In this document: piece by piece, positions 1 through 8,982 of the stretch
How positions within the stretch are numbered: position 1 is the stretch's first letter
How the letters are laid out: each line of letters begins with the position of its first letter
From: Bradyrhizobium canariense
GTDB lineage: Bacteria; Pseudomonadota; Alphaproteobacteria; Rhizobiales; Xanthobacteraceae
Assembly: GCF_900105125.1 (NCBI RefSeq)
Contig: NZ_LT629750.1
Location: 6,599,001-6,663,000 of the forward strand
Direction: 5' to 3'
Length of the DNA: 64,000 nt
Notes under the pieces: generated by a model
Seen by the model: the letters and a program-made list of their open reading frames with translations, nothing else
Databases searched by the model: none
Told to the model about the DNA's origin: nothing
Made by a program: the position numbers and the translations under genes

Positions 1-610
1 ACAACACCGCGACGATCAGCAGGATCGAGGAGGTGCCGACCATCCAGAACAGGAATATCTCCGAATTGGAGGCATAGGCCGCGCTGCGCTGGGCGAAGAT
101 GCGCATGACCGCGTCGTCGAGCTGGATGCGGATCTCCACCAGATTGGAGTTGCCGACGGTATCGATCCAGAACGGCTTGCCGATCTGTCGTCCAAGCTGC
201 CGCGAGAGCGACTGGTCGAGCAGCGAGAAGAACGGTTTCGGACCCGGCGGGGGCAGGTCTCCGACGGGCAGGAAATCAAGCACCAGGTTCAGCCGTTGCT
301 GGGCGATACGCCGCAACAGCGCGTGATCCTTGTCCTGCGGATAGGCGTTATAGACGTCGATCAGGCCGGCGATGTCCTGCACCACTGAAGCCGACAGGCG
401 CCGCGTGACGGTGTTCCAGTGTCGCTCCATGAACACGAACGCCACCACCGACTGCAGCACCACCATCGGCACGATCATGATCAGCAGCGCGCGGGCATAG
501 AGTCCCGTCGGCATCCAGCCTTTGAACGCGTTGCCCATCCAGCCATTGGCCGCGGAGACGCGTCGCGACGCGGTGCGGATCAGGGTCAGGCCGGTGTCGA
601 GCGTGCTCAT
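1..610 (-). CDS. Sensor histidine kinase, EnvZ-like (N-terminal part only)
   Basis: Read on the minus strand from an ATG at 610, the frame stays open to the window edge, giving the first ~203 residues. A basic N-terminus is followed by a membrane segment at about residues 41-63 (LLIMIVPMVVLQSVVAF), a periplasmic domain, and a second membrane segment at the edge (IFLFWMVGTSSILLIVAVL). This is the topology of an EnvZ-type kinase; the HAMP, HisKA and ATPase domains would lie outside the window. It follows the response regulator gene by 23 bp, so it is most likely its cognate kinase. The family call rests on topology and operon position. Confidence 0.8.
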   Translation of the reverse strand, partial: MSTLDTGLTLIRTASRRVSAANGWMGNAFKGWMPTGLYARALLIMIVPMVVLQSVVAFVFMERHWNTVTRRLSASVVQDIAGLIDVYNAYPQDKDHALLRRIAQQRLNLVLDFLPVGDLPPPGPKPFFSLLDQSLSRQLGRQIGKPFWIDTVGNSNLVEIRIQLDDAVMRIFAQRSAAYASNSEIFLFWMVGTSSILLIVAVL

Positions 611-633
611 TGGTGAGGATTTATCGGCAATGA

Positions 634-1365
634 TTAAGGCGATGCGACGAGTCGATAGCCGACGCCGCGTACCGCCTGAAGGAACAGCGGACTGGCGGGA
701 TCGCGCTCGATCTTGCGCCGCAGCCGGTTGATCTGCACGTCGACGGCGCGCTCGTTGACGGAGCCGTCGCCGCCGGTCAGCGCGCCGCGCGGCACGGTCT
801 CGCCCGGCGTCGCCGCCAGGATGCGCAACATATCGCGCTCGCGGTCGGTGAGATGAATCACCTCGTCGCCCTGGCGCAGCTCGCCGCGCTCCAGATGATA
901 GACGTAAGGCCCAAACGCGATCGACTCCAGTGTCTCCACCGGAGGCGGCGCGGTGCGCTTGAGAATATTGCCGATGCGCAGCACCAGTTCGCGCGGCTCG
1001 AACGGCTTGGCGACATAATCATCGGCGCCGATTTGCAGGCCCTCGATCCGGCTTTCCGCTTCATGGCGCGCCGTCAGCATGATGATCGGCACCGACGACG
1101 AGGTGCGGATGAAGCGGGCCAGATCGAAGCCGGTCTCGCCGGGCATCATGACATCGAGAATCAGCATGTCGAAATGCAGCCCGAGCAGTTTGGCGCGGGC
1201 ATCCTTGGCGCTCATCGCGGTGGTGACGCGGTAGCCTTCACCGGACAGAAAGCGCGACAACAGGTCGCGGATGCGGCGGTCGTCATCGACCAGCAGCAGA
1301 TGCGGGGCATCGTCGGCCGGTTGCGGCGGCGATTGAAGTAGGGTTGCAGCCTGGGCCACGATCAT
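634..1365 (-). CDS. OmpR/PhoB-family response regulator
   Basis: 243 aa. The receiver domain (about 22-135) has the acidic pocket LLVDDD and phospho-acceptor Asp71 in LILDVMMPG, plus the conserved Lys in DDYVAKPFEPREL. A winged-helix DNA-binding domain follows (about 150-240: LTDRERDMLRILA, NRLRRKIERDP, VRGVGYRLV). The start overlaps the stop of the upstream MarR gene (ATGA), so the two are translationally coupled, and the kinase gene follows directly. A MarR gene followed by an OmpR-type regulator matches petP-petR of Rhodobacter; orthology is an inference from order and family. Confidence 0.93.
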   Translation of the reverse strand: MIVAQAATLLQSPPQPADDAPHLLLVDDDRRIRDLLSRFLSGEGYRVTTAMSAKDARAKLLGLHFDMLILDVMMPGETGFDLARFIRTSSSVPIIMLTARHEAESRIEGLQIGADDYVAKPFEPRELVLRIGNILKRTAPPPVETLESIAFGPYVYHLERGELRQGDEVIHLTDRERDMLRILAATPGETVPRGALTGGDGSVNERAVDVQINRLRRKIERDPASPLFLQAVRGVGYRLVASP

Positions 1366-1913
1366 TCCTTTACGGTTGGATTGCCGGGCTTGAGGATGAT
1401 TTCCAGCACCTTGTCCGGATCGTCGTGATCGATCATGGCGCGCAGGAACTGCCTGACCGCGTCCTCGCCGGCCGGGCTGATGTCCCGCAACGCATTTGTG
1501 ATCCGGTCGGTCTGCAGCCCCGCGAGCTTTGCCACCAGCGCCTCGCCCTTTGCAGTGGCGAAAAGAAGGCGCTGCCGGCGGTCGTTATTGCCGGTTCGCT
1601 GCACGATATAGCCTTCATCGAGCAATTGCTTGAGAACGCGTCCCAGCGATTGCTTGGTGATGCGCAGCACGTCGAGCAGATCTGCGACCTTCAAACCGGG
1701 GTAACGGTGGACGAAATGCATGACGCGGTGATGCGCCCGGCCGAAACCGAACGCTTCCAGCTCATGATCGGCGTCGCCGACAAAATCCCGGTAGGCGAAG
1801 AACAGCAGCTCAATGATATCCCAGCGCAGCTCGCCCGCCCGCGGGGCAGGGGAGCCGGATGATTCCCTCAAATTCGGGTCGGCCGATGGGCCTGAGAAAT
1901 TTATGTCAGTCAT
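1362..1913 (-). CDS. MarR-family transcriptional regulator (PetP-like)
   Basis: 183 aa from the ATG at 1913; a TTG at 1934 would add seven residues, but the ATG is preferred. The MarR winged helix runs from about residue 35 (LLFFAYRDFVGDADHELEAF) through the recognition region (LLDVLRITKQSLGRVLKQL) and wing (VQRTGNNDRRQRLLFAT). Its last bases overlap the response regulator start, so it heads the MarR-regulator-kinase operon. A perfect inverted repeat covers its start codon, which suggests autoregulation. Confidence 0.85.
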   Translation of the reverse strand: MTDINFSGPSADPNLRESSGSPAPRAGELRWDIIELLFFAYRDFVGDADHELEAFGFGRAHHRVMHFVHRYPGLKVADLLDVLRITKQSLGRVLKQLLDEGYIVQRTGNNDRRQRLLFATAKGEALVAKLAGLQTDRITNALRDISPAGEDAVRQFLRAMIDHDDPDKVLEIILKPGNPTVKE

Positions 1914-1922
1914 GTTGACATA
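1902..1922. promoter_or_regulatory. Candidate MarR operator: perfect inverted repeat over the start codon
   Basis: TATGTCA (1902-1908) and TGACATA (1916-1922) are perfect inverted 7-bp arms around a 7-bp spacer that contains the start codon of the MarR gene. MarR proteins usually bind such palindromes in their own promoter region. TTGACA (1915-1920) on the plus strand also overlaps it and could be a -35 box for a divergent transcript towards ilvE. Binding is inferred. Confidence 0.5.
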
Positions 1923-2204
1923 TCTTGGGTTCAATGTTACAAAACCGCCAGTCGCCGCGAAATATTAGATCGTTCTGCGTTTCGTGGCGTCCCAAATCGC
2001 TGGGAAACCCGCAGGTTGCGGCACCGGCTCGTGAATTCCACCGCCGCGCGATTGTCGAGCGGCATTTCGACAAACATACTGGACTTCGTGCATTCCGCCA
2101 AAGCGGAAACCGGCCTAAAACACCGGGATGAGCGAAGGTCAGGCGTAGAAAATCATTAACGCCGCCGCTCAGGGCGCGGACAGCGTCAATCCGGGAGAGA
2201 GCCC

Positions 2205-3317
2205 ATGGGAGTTTCGTTCGACAAGATCGATGGCGCCACCTGGTTGAAATTCGACATCCAGCCTGCGACGAATCCGACTCCTGAGAAGGAGCGCGCGGCA
2301 AGGCTCGTGGACCCGGGCTTCGGCCGGGTTTTCACCGATCACATGGCTGTGGTCCGCTACGATCAGGCGAAGGGCTGGCATGGCGCGCGCGTCGAATCCC
2401 GCGCGAATTTCCCGCTCGATCCGGCCCTGGCCGTGCTGCACTACGCGCAGGAGATTTTCGAAGGCCTCAAGGCCTACAAGCGCGACGACAGCGGCGTGAA
2501 CCTGTTCCGCCCCGATGCCAATGCCCGGCGCTTCCGGAGTTCGGCTGAGCGCATGGCCATGGCGCCGCTGCCCGAGCCTGTGTTCATCGAAGCGGTCGAG
2601 CAGCTCGTGCGCATCGACCGCGCCTGGATCCCAGGCGGCGAGGGCAGTCTCTACCTGCGGCCGTTCATGATCGCGAGCGAGGTCTTCCTCGGCGTGAAAC
2701 CATCAGCGGAATACATCTTCGCCGTCATCGCCTCGCCGGTCGGCTCCTATTTCAAGGGCGGACCTGCGCCGGTGTCGATCTGGGTGTCGGAGAACTACAC
2801 GCGCGCCGCGATCGGCGGCACCGGCGCCGTCAAATGCGGCGGCAACTACGCCGCGAGCCTGCGCGCGCAGGCCGAGGCCATCGATCACGGCTGCGATCAG
2901 GTGGTTTTCCTCGATGCGGTCGAGCGCCGCTACATCGAGGAACTCGGCGGCATGAACGTCTTCTTCGTGTTCGACGACGGCTCGCTCTCGACGCCGCCGC
3001 TCGGCACGATCCTCCCGGGCATCACCCGCGATTCGATCATCGCGCTCGCGAAGGATTCCGGCACCCGCGTGCGCGAGGAGGCCTACACGATCGAGCAGTG
3101 GCGCACTGATGCCGCCAGCGGAAGGCTGAAAGAGGCCTTCGCCTGCGGCACGGCGGCCGTTATCTCGCCGATCGGCAAGGTGTGTTCCGCGAGTGGTGAT
3201 TTTCTCATCAGCGGCGGCGCCGCCGGGCCCGTCGCCATGGGGATGCGCAAGAAGCTGGTCGACATCCAGTACGGCCGCGCGGCGGATCCGCACAACTGGA
3301 TCAAAAAGGTGCTGTGA
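2205..3317 (+). CDS. ilvE: Branched-chain amino acid aminotransferase
   Basis: 370 aa, the length of the large BCAT type. It transaminates Leu, Ile and Val with 2-oxoglutarate using PLP. The PLP lysine is Lys210 in GTGAVKCGGNYAAS, followed by the family segments VVFLDAVERRYIEELGGMN and LGTILPGITRDSI. The start is supported by GGGAGAGA a few bases upstream. It is monocistronic here: a divergent MarR gene lies upstream and a palindromic repeat separates it from hisS. Confidence 0.95.
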   Translation: MGVSFDKIDGATWLKFDIQPATNPTPEKERAARLVDPGFGRVFTDHMAVVRYDQAKGWHGARVESRANFPLDPALAVLHYAQEIFEGLKAYKRDDSGVNLFRPDANARRFRSSAERMAMAPLPEPVFIEAVEQLVRIDRAWIPGGEGSLYLRPFMIASEVFLGVKPSAEYIFAVIASPVGSYFKGGPAPVSIWVSENYTRAAIGGTGAVKCGGNYAASLRAQAEAIDHGCDQVVFLDAVERRYIEELGGMNVFFVFDDGSLSTPPLGTILPGITRDSIIALAKDSGTRVREEAYTIEQWRTDAASGRLKEAFACGTAAVISPIGKVCSASGDFLISGGAAGPVAMGMRKKLVDIQYGRAADPHNWIKKVL

Positions 3318-3323
3318 CCAGTG

Positions 3324-3429
3324 CGTCATTCCGGGATGGTCCGCAGGACCAGACCTCAGATGCGCAATTGCGCATCGGGGAATCTCGAGATTCCGGGTTC
3401 GCGTCTTCGACGCGCCCCGGAATGACGAC
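3324..3429. repeat. Intergenic palindromic repeat (CGTCATTCC family)
   Basis: Ends are inverted (CGTCATTCCGGG...CCCCGGAATGACG) and the core has a perfect palindrome GATGCGCAATTGCGCATC (3359-3376). The central ~45 bp is nearly identical to the repeat at 15338-15463 behind coxL, so this is a dispersed family. It may act as a transcription terminator or mRNA stabiliser after ilvE. Confidence 0.8.
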
Positions 3430-3485
3430 GTACCAATAACAGCAACGGTTGCCGCATCGCGCGTCGGCTGATACCAACGCCGCCC

Positions 3486-5021
3486 ATGGCCGATAAACCC
3501 AAAAAACCGCAAAAACTCCGTGCCCGCCTGCCGCGTGGGCTGGCTGACCGCGGCCCCGCCGAGATCGCCGCGACGCGGGCGATGGTGGAGAAAATCCGCG
3601 CCGTCTACGAACTCTACGGCTTCGAGCCGGTGGAGACGCCGGCGATGGAGTTCACCGACGCGCTCGGCAAATTCCTGCCCGACCAGGACCGGCCCAATGA
3701 GGGCGTGTTCTCGTTCCAGGACGACGACGAGCAGTGGATCTCGCTGCGCTACGACCTGACCGCGCCGCTGGCGCGTTACGTCGCCGAAAATTTTGACAGC
3801 CTGCCGAAGCCGTATCGCAGCTATCGCGCCGGTTATGTCTATCGCAACGAAAAGCCCGGTCCCGGCCGCTTCCGCCAGTTCATGCAGTTCGACGCCGACA
3901 CGGTAGGATCAGCTTCGCCCGCCGCCGACGCCGAGATGTGCATGATGGCGGCCGACACGATGGAAGCGCTCGGCATTCCCCGCGGCAGCTACGTGGTGAA
4001 GGTCAATAACCGCAAGGTGCTGGACGGGGTGCGAGACGCCATTGGCATTGCTGACGATGGTCAATGGCTGACCGTTATGCGTGCGATCGACAAGCTCGAT
4101 CGGTTGGGTATTTCCGGCGTTCAGCAATTGCTAGGGGAAGGCCGCAAGGATGAGTCCGGCGACTTCACGAAGGGCGCTGGACTTAGCCGAGCTGACATCG
4201 TTTTGATTACCGGCGTCATCGAGCCAGTAGATGATGCCGAAGAGAAAGATGCACAGATCGCTATTCGTCTTCGTGATAGCAAGATTGGTCAGGACGGCCG
4301 TGCGGAGCTGGCAGAAATAAACAGACTCGTTGCGGCGTCTGGCTATGGTGCAGATCGAATTCGCATCGATCCGACTGTCGTCCGCGGTCTCGAATATTAC
4401 ACCGGCCCTGTTTACGAAGTTGAACTGACGCTCGAAACCAAAGACGAAAAAGGCCGTCCCGTCCGCTTCGGCTCCGTTGGTGGCGGCGGGCGTTATGACG
4501 GCCTCGTCTCGCGCTTTCGCGGCGAGCCGGTGCCGGCGACCGGATTTTCCATCGGCGTGTCGCGGCTGCAGGCTGCGCTCACAATGCTGGGCAAGATCGA
4601 CACCACGCCTGAATTCGGTCCCGTCGTGGTCACGGTGTTCGATCGCGATCGCGTCGCGGACTACCAGAAAATGGTCGCGCAGCTTCGCAACGCTCCTGTT
4701 GATCCGGCAAAGCCGGATGGTCCTCGCATCCGTGCCGAGCTCTATCTCGGCAATCCCAAGAACATGGGCAATCAGCTCAAATATGCCGACCGGCGCAATA
4801 GCCCGTGCGTGATCATCCAGGGAAGCGATGAGAAGGACGATCCCGCTGGGCCGCAGGTTCTGTTGAAGGACCTCATCCTTGGCGCCGAGCTTGCAAAGCT
4901 CGAAAAAGACCGCGAGGAATATTTACAGAAGCAGGGCGAGGCCCAGACCAAGGTGCCGCAGGCCTCGCTGGTCGACGAAGTGCGCAAGATCCTTGATAAG
5001 CACGGCGTGAGGTGGAATTAG
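3486..5021 (+). CDS. hisS: Histidine--tRNA ligase
   Basis: 511 aa class II aminoacyl-tRNA synthetase charging tRNA-His. Motif 2 is [20 protein letters not shown], the histidine A motif is [15 protein letters not shown], and motif 3 lies around [13 protein letters not shown]. The motif 2 loop is the alphaproteobacterial type (E. coli has FRHERPQKGRYRQF), a variant known to go with altered tRNA-His G-1 recognition in these bacteria. The middle of the gene (roughly 4020-4490, the insertion domain and start of the catalytic C half) uses more A/T-ending codons than both flanks, hinting at a recombined segment. Confidence 0.96.
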   Translation: MADKPKKPQKLRARLPRGLADRGPAEIAATRAMVEKIRAVYELYGFEPVETPAMEFTDALGKFLPDQDRPNEGVFSFQDDDEQWISLRYDLTAPLARYVAENFDSLPKPYRSYRAGYVYRNEKPGPGRFRQFMQFDADTVGSASPAADAEMCMMAADTMEALGIPRGSYVVKVNNRKVLDGVRDAIGIADDGQWLTVMRAIDKLDRLGISGVQQLLGEGRKDESGDFTKGAGLSRADIVLITGVIEPVDDAEEKDAQIAIRLRDSKIGQDGRAELAEINRLVAASGYGADRIRIDPTVVRGLEYYTGPVYEVELTLETKDEKGRPVRFGSVGGGGRYDGLVSRFRGEPVPATGFSIGVSRLQAALTMLGKIDTTPEFGPVVVTVFDRDRVADYQKMVAQLRNAPVDPAKPDGPRIRAELYLGNPKNMGNQLKYADRRNSPCVIIQGSDEKDDPAGPQVLLKDLILGAELAKLEKDREEYLQKQGEAQTKVPQASLVDEVRKILDKHGVRWN

Positions 5022-5028
5022 CTAAGGC

Positions 5029-5129
5029 CGTCATGCCCGCGAAAGCGCGCATCCAGTACGCCGTGACGTCAAGTTGAACGGAAGCGGCGCGGAATACTGG
5101 ATCATCCGCTTTCGCGGATGATGATGACA
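5029..5129. repeat. Intergenic palindromic repeat
   Basis: Begins CGTCATGCCCGCGAAAGCG and ends CGCTTTCGCGGATGATGATG, so its ends are inverted copies with an inner CATCCAGTA / TACTGGATC pair. It lies between hisS and the tautomerase gene and is one of the dispersed palindromic units of this genome. Confidence 0.65.
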
Positions 5130-5212
5130 GTGCAAGATGTAAGCGTTTGCGCTTCACGGCGCAAAGCAGATCGTGGTTTTGGCAAGTCGCAAGAGCAAAG
5201 GGAGAGACTAGG

Positions 5213-5416
5213 ATGCCTGAGATTACCGTGAGCATGGCCTATGGCCGCACCGACGAACAGAAGGCCGGCATGATGCGCGACATCACGCAAGCGCTGGTGA
5301 AGAACCTCGGCGTCGACGCCGATGCCGTCGTGATCCAGATCAACGAAGCGCCGCTGGCGCACAAGATGAAGGGTGGCAAGACGTTTGTCGAACGCGCCGC
5401 CGCGGCGAAGAAGTAG
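5213..5416 (+). CDS. 4-oxalocrotonate tautomerase family protein
   Basis: 67 aa, the normal length of the small tautomerase fold. Met is followed by Pro (MPEITVSMAYGRTDEQKAGM); after Met removal Pro1 is the catalytic base of the family. An upstream in-frame start at 5147 would bury this proline, so the start at 5213, which has GGAGAG about 10 bp upstream, is chosen. Substrate unknown: no meta-cleavage genes are nearby. Confidence 0.88.
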   Translation: MPEITVSMAYGRTDEQKAGMMRDITQALVKNLGVDADAVVIQINEAPLAHKMKGGKTFVERAAAAKK

Positions 5417-5471
5417 TTCAGCTCTCACCACATCGTCGTCCCCGCGAAAGCGTGACAGAGCGAAATAGCAT

Positions 5472-5566
5472 CGTCATTCCGGGGCGCGCGCAGCGCGAAC
5501 CCGGAATCTCGAACTAACAATCTCTGGATTCCGGGTCCACGCGAAGACGCGTGTCCTGGAATGACA
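5472..5566. repeat. Intergenic palindromic repeat (CGTCATTCC family)
   Basis: Inverted ends CGTCATTCCGGGGCG and CCTGGAATGACAG enclose CCCGGAATCTCG / TCTGGATTCCGGG arms. A GTG at 5551 inside this unit opens a false N-terminal extension of the following thioesterase gene. Confidence 0.75.
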
Positions 5567-5589
5567 GCGACCACCCACCAGGGCTCAAT

Positions 5590-5985
5590 ATGGACGCGCG
5601 CGACGCCATCAAGATCGGCATGAGTGCTGAGCGCATGCTGGTGGTGCCGGCGGATCGCACCGTCGGGCATTTCGTTCCCGACATGCCGATGGTCTATGCG
5701 ACGCCGATGATGATCCTGGAGATGGAGATGGCGTCGGCGGATGCCATCGCTCCGCATCTCGAAACTGGCTGGATCACGCTCGGCACCGAAGTCGACATCC
5801 GCCATCTGGCCGCGACGCTGGTCGGTGGGCGCGTTCGTACCACCGCCAAGGTGATCGCGGTGGAGCGCCGGGTGATCCGTTTCGAGGTCGAGGCCTTCAA
5901 CGACAAGCGCAGGATCGGCGAAGGCCGTCACGCCCGCGGTCTCGTCAACGCCGCAACTTTTATGAAGCAGCTCGGCGCGGGTTAA
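5590..5985 (+). CDS. Hotdog-fold thioesterase, fluoroacetyl-CoA thioesterase (FlK)-like
   Basis: 131 aa from the ATG at 5590. The pattern MVYATPMMILEMEMASADAIAPHL, then TLGTEVDIRHLAATLVGGRV, is that of the FlK-like single-hotdog family; Thr51/Glu61/His87-type positions appear as Thr (YATP), Glu (EMEM) and His (IRHLAAT). The family hydrolyses acyl-CoA thioesters; the true substrate is unknown and the name should not be read as fluoroacetate resistance. The longer frame starting at 5551 begins inside a palindromic repeat and is rejected. Confidence 0.8.
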   Translation: MDARDAIKIGMSAERMLVVPADRTVGHFVPDMPMVYATPMMILEMEMASADAIAPHLETGWITLGTEVDIRHLAATLVGGRVRTTAKVIAVERRVIRFEVEAFNDKRRIGEGRHARGLVNAATFMKQLGAG

Positions 5986-6021
5986 TGAGGCCGTAAATAC
6001 CACCGTCCTCAGGATGAGGAA

Positions 6022-6861
6022 TCACTTCGCCAGTTCTTTCGATCGCTTCGTTGCCGCCGCGACCGCGCGCGTCAGCAGCGATTGCATGCCGTCCGGTCCC
6101 ATCAATATTTCCAGCGCCGCCGCCGTGGTACCGCCGGGCGACGTCACGTTCTGGCGCAGGGTCGCCGAGGGCGTTTCCATGCGATGCAGCAACTCGCCGG
6201 ACCCGGCGACGGTTTCGCGCGCGAGCTTGGTCGCGAGCTCCGCAGGCAGACCGGCCGCGACGCCGGCGCGTGCGAGTTCTTCCGCCAGCAAGAAAACGTA
6301 GGCCGGACCGGAGCCAGAGACGGCGGTCACCGCATCCATCAATTGCTCGTCATCGGTCCACTCGACCGATCCGGTGGCACGCAACAGCGCGTCGGCGACC
6401 GCGCGCTGTTGAGCGCTGACATTGCCCGCGGCCACCGCCACGGTGATGCCGCGGCCGATCGCGGCCGGCGTGTTGGGCATGGCGCGAACCACCGCGCCGC
6501 CGCAGATCTCCGATATCGAGGCGATCGTCGTGCCCGCCATGATCGAGACGACGAGCGTGGACGATCCGACGAACTCCTTTAGCGCTGTTCCCGCCTCGCG
6601 AAACGATTGCGGCTTCACCGCGACCACCAGCGCGCCAATGGCGCCGGCGTCCTTTGCCGATGGGTTGAGACGAACGCCTCTTTTGACGAGCAGGTTGATC
6701 TCGTCGGAGGGGTGCGGCTCGATCACGACGGCGCGTCTGGCCTCCAACCCTCCGCCGAGCCAGCCCAACAGCAGCGCACCGCCCATCTTGCCCGCGCCCG
6801 CAAGCACGATGGTACCGTTGATTTGTCCAAGCTGTTGAGCGGTGGTGACTGACGGCGACAT
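6022..6861 (-). CDS. proC: Pyrroline-5-carboxylate reductase
   Basis: 279 aa. The final step of proline synthesis, NAD(P)H-dependent reduction of P5C. Rossmann motif VLAGAGKMGGALLLGWL near the N-terminus, then VVAVKPQSF, VRAMPNTPAAIGRG and the P5CR signature region VTAVSGSGPAYVFLLAEELA / SPGGTTAAALEIL. The chosen start is the ATG at 6861; an in-frame start at 6903 reads through a palindromic repeat and yields the non-homologous peptide MGPGVRRDDEKV. Confidence 0.95.
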   Translation of the reverse strand: MSPSVTTAQQLGQINGTIVLAGAGKMGGALLLGWLGGGLEARRAVVIEPHPSDEINLLVKRGVRLNPSAKDAGAIGALVVAVKPQSFREAGTALKEFVGSSTLVVSIMAGTTIASISEICGGAVVRAMPNTPAAIGRGITVAVAAGNVSAQQRAVADALLRATGSVEWTDDEQLMDAVTAVSGSGPAYVFLLAEELARAGVAAGLPAELATKLARETVAGSGELLHRMETPSATLRQNVTSPGGTTAAALEILMGPDGMQSLLTRAVAAATKRSKELAK

Positions 6862-7031
6862 TGAAGACACTTTCTCGTCGTCCCGGCGCACGCCGGGACC
6901 CAACCGTCAGCGGTTCTAGTGAAGCGCAGGAAAGGCCACAAGCACTTTGCTTGAACGCCGGCGACACGGCGCGGGCGGCGCCCGCGTGTTCGCGCTGACG
7001 AACCAAACATGCCAGACTTGTGGCGAGCGCC

Positions 7032-7532
7032 TTACGCCTCGCCCTCGGTGTCGAACATCGCGGCGCTCATGGCTTCGGCCGCGGTCTTGCCGGCCCAGAC
7101 CACGAACTGGAGCGCCGGATAATAACGTTCGCAGGCGTGGATGGCGCCGACCAGCATGGTCTCGCATTGCGCGGTCGAGGCGGTGATCCCGCCGGGCAGT
7201 ACCAGCGCCTGCCGGTACATGATCATGCCGGTATGGGTCCAGATATCGAAGTGCCCGACCCACAATTGCTCGTTGATGGCCGCGATCAGCCGCTGCACTT
7301 CGGCGCGCCGCGGAACGGGAATCTTCATGTCGAAGGCACACGCCAGATGCAGCGCCTCGATCTCGTTCATCCAGGTGAAGGATAGCTGGTAATCGGTCCA
7401 GTTACCCTTGGACACGATCGTTACTTCGTCTTCGCCGGAGCGTTCGAACGACCAGTTATTATCGGCCGCAATATCCTCGACCACCGCGAGCGGATTGTTC
7501 GGGGAATCGATGATGCCTTCGAGGAGGGACAT
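7032..7532 (-). CDS. YbjN domain-containing protein
   Basis: 166 aa. Matches the YbjN family, related to type III secretion chaperone folds: FERSGEDEVTIVSKGNWTDY, LHLACAFDMKIP, INEQLWVGHFDIW. The molecular role is not established; E. coli YbjN affects motility and stress phenotypes. It lies behind proC in the same direction (about 170 bp between), a neighbourhood consistent with co-transcription. Confidence 0.85.
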   Translation of the reverse strand: MSLLEGIIDSPNNPLAVVEDIAADNNWSFERSGEDEVTIVSKGNWTDYQLSFTWMNEIEALHLACAFDMKIPVPRRAEVQRLIAAINEQLWVGHFDIWTHTGMIMYRQALVLPGGITASTAQCETMLVGAIHACERYYPALQFVVWAGKTAAEAMSAAMFDTEGEA

Positions 7533-8037
7533 GCCGTCTCGACCTTACTTTTTTGATTATGCTGATACGCACGAAGGGACTGGCCGCGCTTCTGGGTGAT
7601 GCGCCGCTGTCGACTGCCGTCCCCCCGAACGCCCTGGGTTCCTGCCAGCGTGAAGTGATGTGATTTGCGGAATCGGCGCAACCGCACCCCGAGTCCGTCC
7701 ACAGGCAAAGCGCCGCTCGTCCACAGGTCTTCGCACGACCTAATTATTAAGATGAGAACAAACCGGAATCGGATTCCCGCGGATCGAGTCCGGCGCGCCA
7801 CCTTCGCCCCCGGCGGGTCTGAATCAGGCCGTCTTAATGGCTAATTTTGCGGATCGTGATTGACAGCGCCGTTTTCCAGGGCGCATATTTTCAGCCGGGT
7901 GGATACGGCCCGCTGCTTGCGCCCCTTTGAGGGTACGGTGAACGTATCGAGCCGCTTCAGGCACCCTTTGCCCGAGCGAACGAGTCAGTAACGCAAGCAC
8001 CTGACATTCCTCGTTCGCCAATGCAGAGGACGATCCC
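7533..8037. other. 505-bp intergenic region with a candidate promoter
   Basis: Between two divergent genes. TTGACA at 7860-7865 and CATATT at 7884-7889 (18-bp spacing) form a plausible sigma-70 promoter for the downstream Lon-N gene. No convincing small gene: open frames here lack ribosome binding sites. Confidence 0.35.
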
Positions 8038-8868
8038 ATGCGCGATTTCCGCGACGCTAAGGCTATGGCGCAAACCCTGCGCGAAGCCTTGAAGACCAAA
8101 TCCGTTTCCCTCTCTCACAGCGAGAGCCTGGAACTGGTCGCCAAGACGTTTGGTTTCCCCGACTGGAATTTTCTAGCCGCAAGGATTCAGGCAAGCCAGC
8201 CGGCGTTTCATTCATCCGTGACGCCGGCACCCCTCAACGTTCTTACGCCCGTGTCAGGTGGGGCGGGTATCCCGATCGTGCCGATGCGGGATCTTGTGCT
8301 TTTTCCGCAGATGGTAGCGCCAATCTTCGTCGGGCGGGATAAAACCAGACGCGCCATAGCGCGCGCCATATCGACGGACAGCCGCGTTCTGGTGGTCACG
8401 CAACGGCGCGCGGCTGACGACGATCCCACGCTCGATGCCCTCTATTCGGTGGGCGTTATGGCGAGCGTGATTCATCGCGCGACGCTGTTGGACGGAACCC
8501 TCAAGCTTTTCGTCTCCGGCCTCGAACGCACGGCGATCATTGGCCCTGTCGAGGAAGAATTCCTTGCGGCCGAGGTCGCGCCTTTCGAAGAGACCCGCGG
8601 CCACACGGCGGAGGCAGAGGCTCTGTTTCTCGCTGTTCTCGACGCTTACCAGATATGGGCAAACCTAGATTTATCCGCCATGCCACAGGGGCCACAGGCC
8701 CGTTTGCAACTCCCGAGCATCGGAGAACCGGGCGGGTTAGCCGATGCAGTCGCTCCGTTGCTGTCGATCGGGATCGACAGGAAGCAGCAGCTCCTTGAAA
8801 CGGGTGACGTGGTCGCGCGGCTTGAAGCGATCCTCGAACTCATGAAAGCCAGCCAGCACGCGGCCTAG
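8038..8868 (+). CDS. Glyoxalase_8-like domain fused to Lon N-terminal (substrate-binding) domain
   Basis: 276 aa in two parts. Residues 1-52 (MRDFRDAKAMAQTLREAL, SLSHSESLELVAKTFGFPDW) match the short domain found at the N-terminus of glyoxalase-superfamily-related proteins (Glyoxalase_8 type). From about residue 80 the LON/PUA substrate-binding domain begins (IPIVPMRDLVLFPQMVAPIFVGR, YSVGVMASVIHRATLLDGT). There is no AAA+ or Ser-Lys protease domain, so this is not a protease; a substrate-recognition or adaptor role is an inference. Confidence 0.8.
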   Translation: MRDFRDAKAMAQTLREALKTKSVSLSHSESLELVAKTFGFPDWNFLAARIQASQPAFHSSVTPAPLNVLTPVSGGAGIPIVPMRDLVLFPQMVAPIFVGRDKTRRAIARAISTDSRVLVVTQRRAADDDPTLDALYSVGVMASVIHRATLLDGTLKLFVSGLERTAIIGPVEEEFLAAEVAPFEETRGHTAEAEALFLAVLDAYQIWANLDLSAMPQGPQARLQLPSIGEPGGLADAVAPLLSIGIDRKQQLLETGDVVARLEAILELMKASQHAA

Positions 8869-8982
8869 GCCGCCCTGTTCCGTTGGCATGGGGACATGCT
8901 GATTCCCGATGCCAAAGGTGCTTGCTGGGATGTCGGCAACACGCCATATTTACTCTCAGGTTGCTCAGCCGAGCAGCCGATG

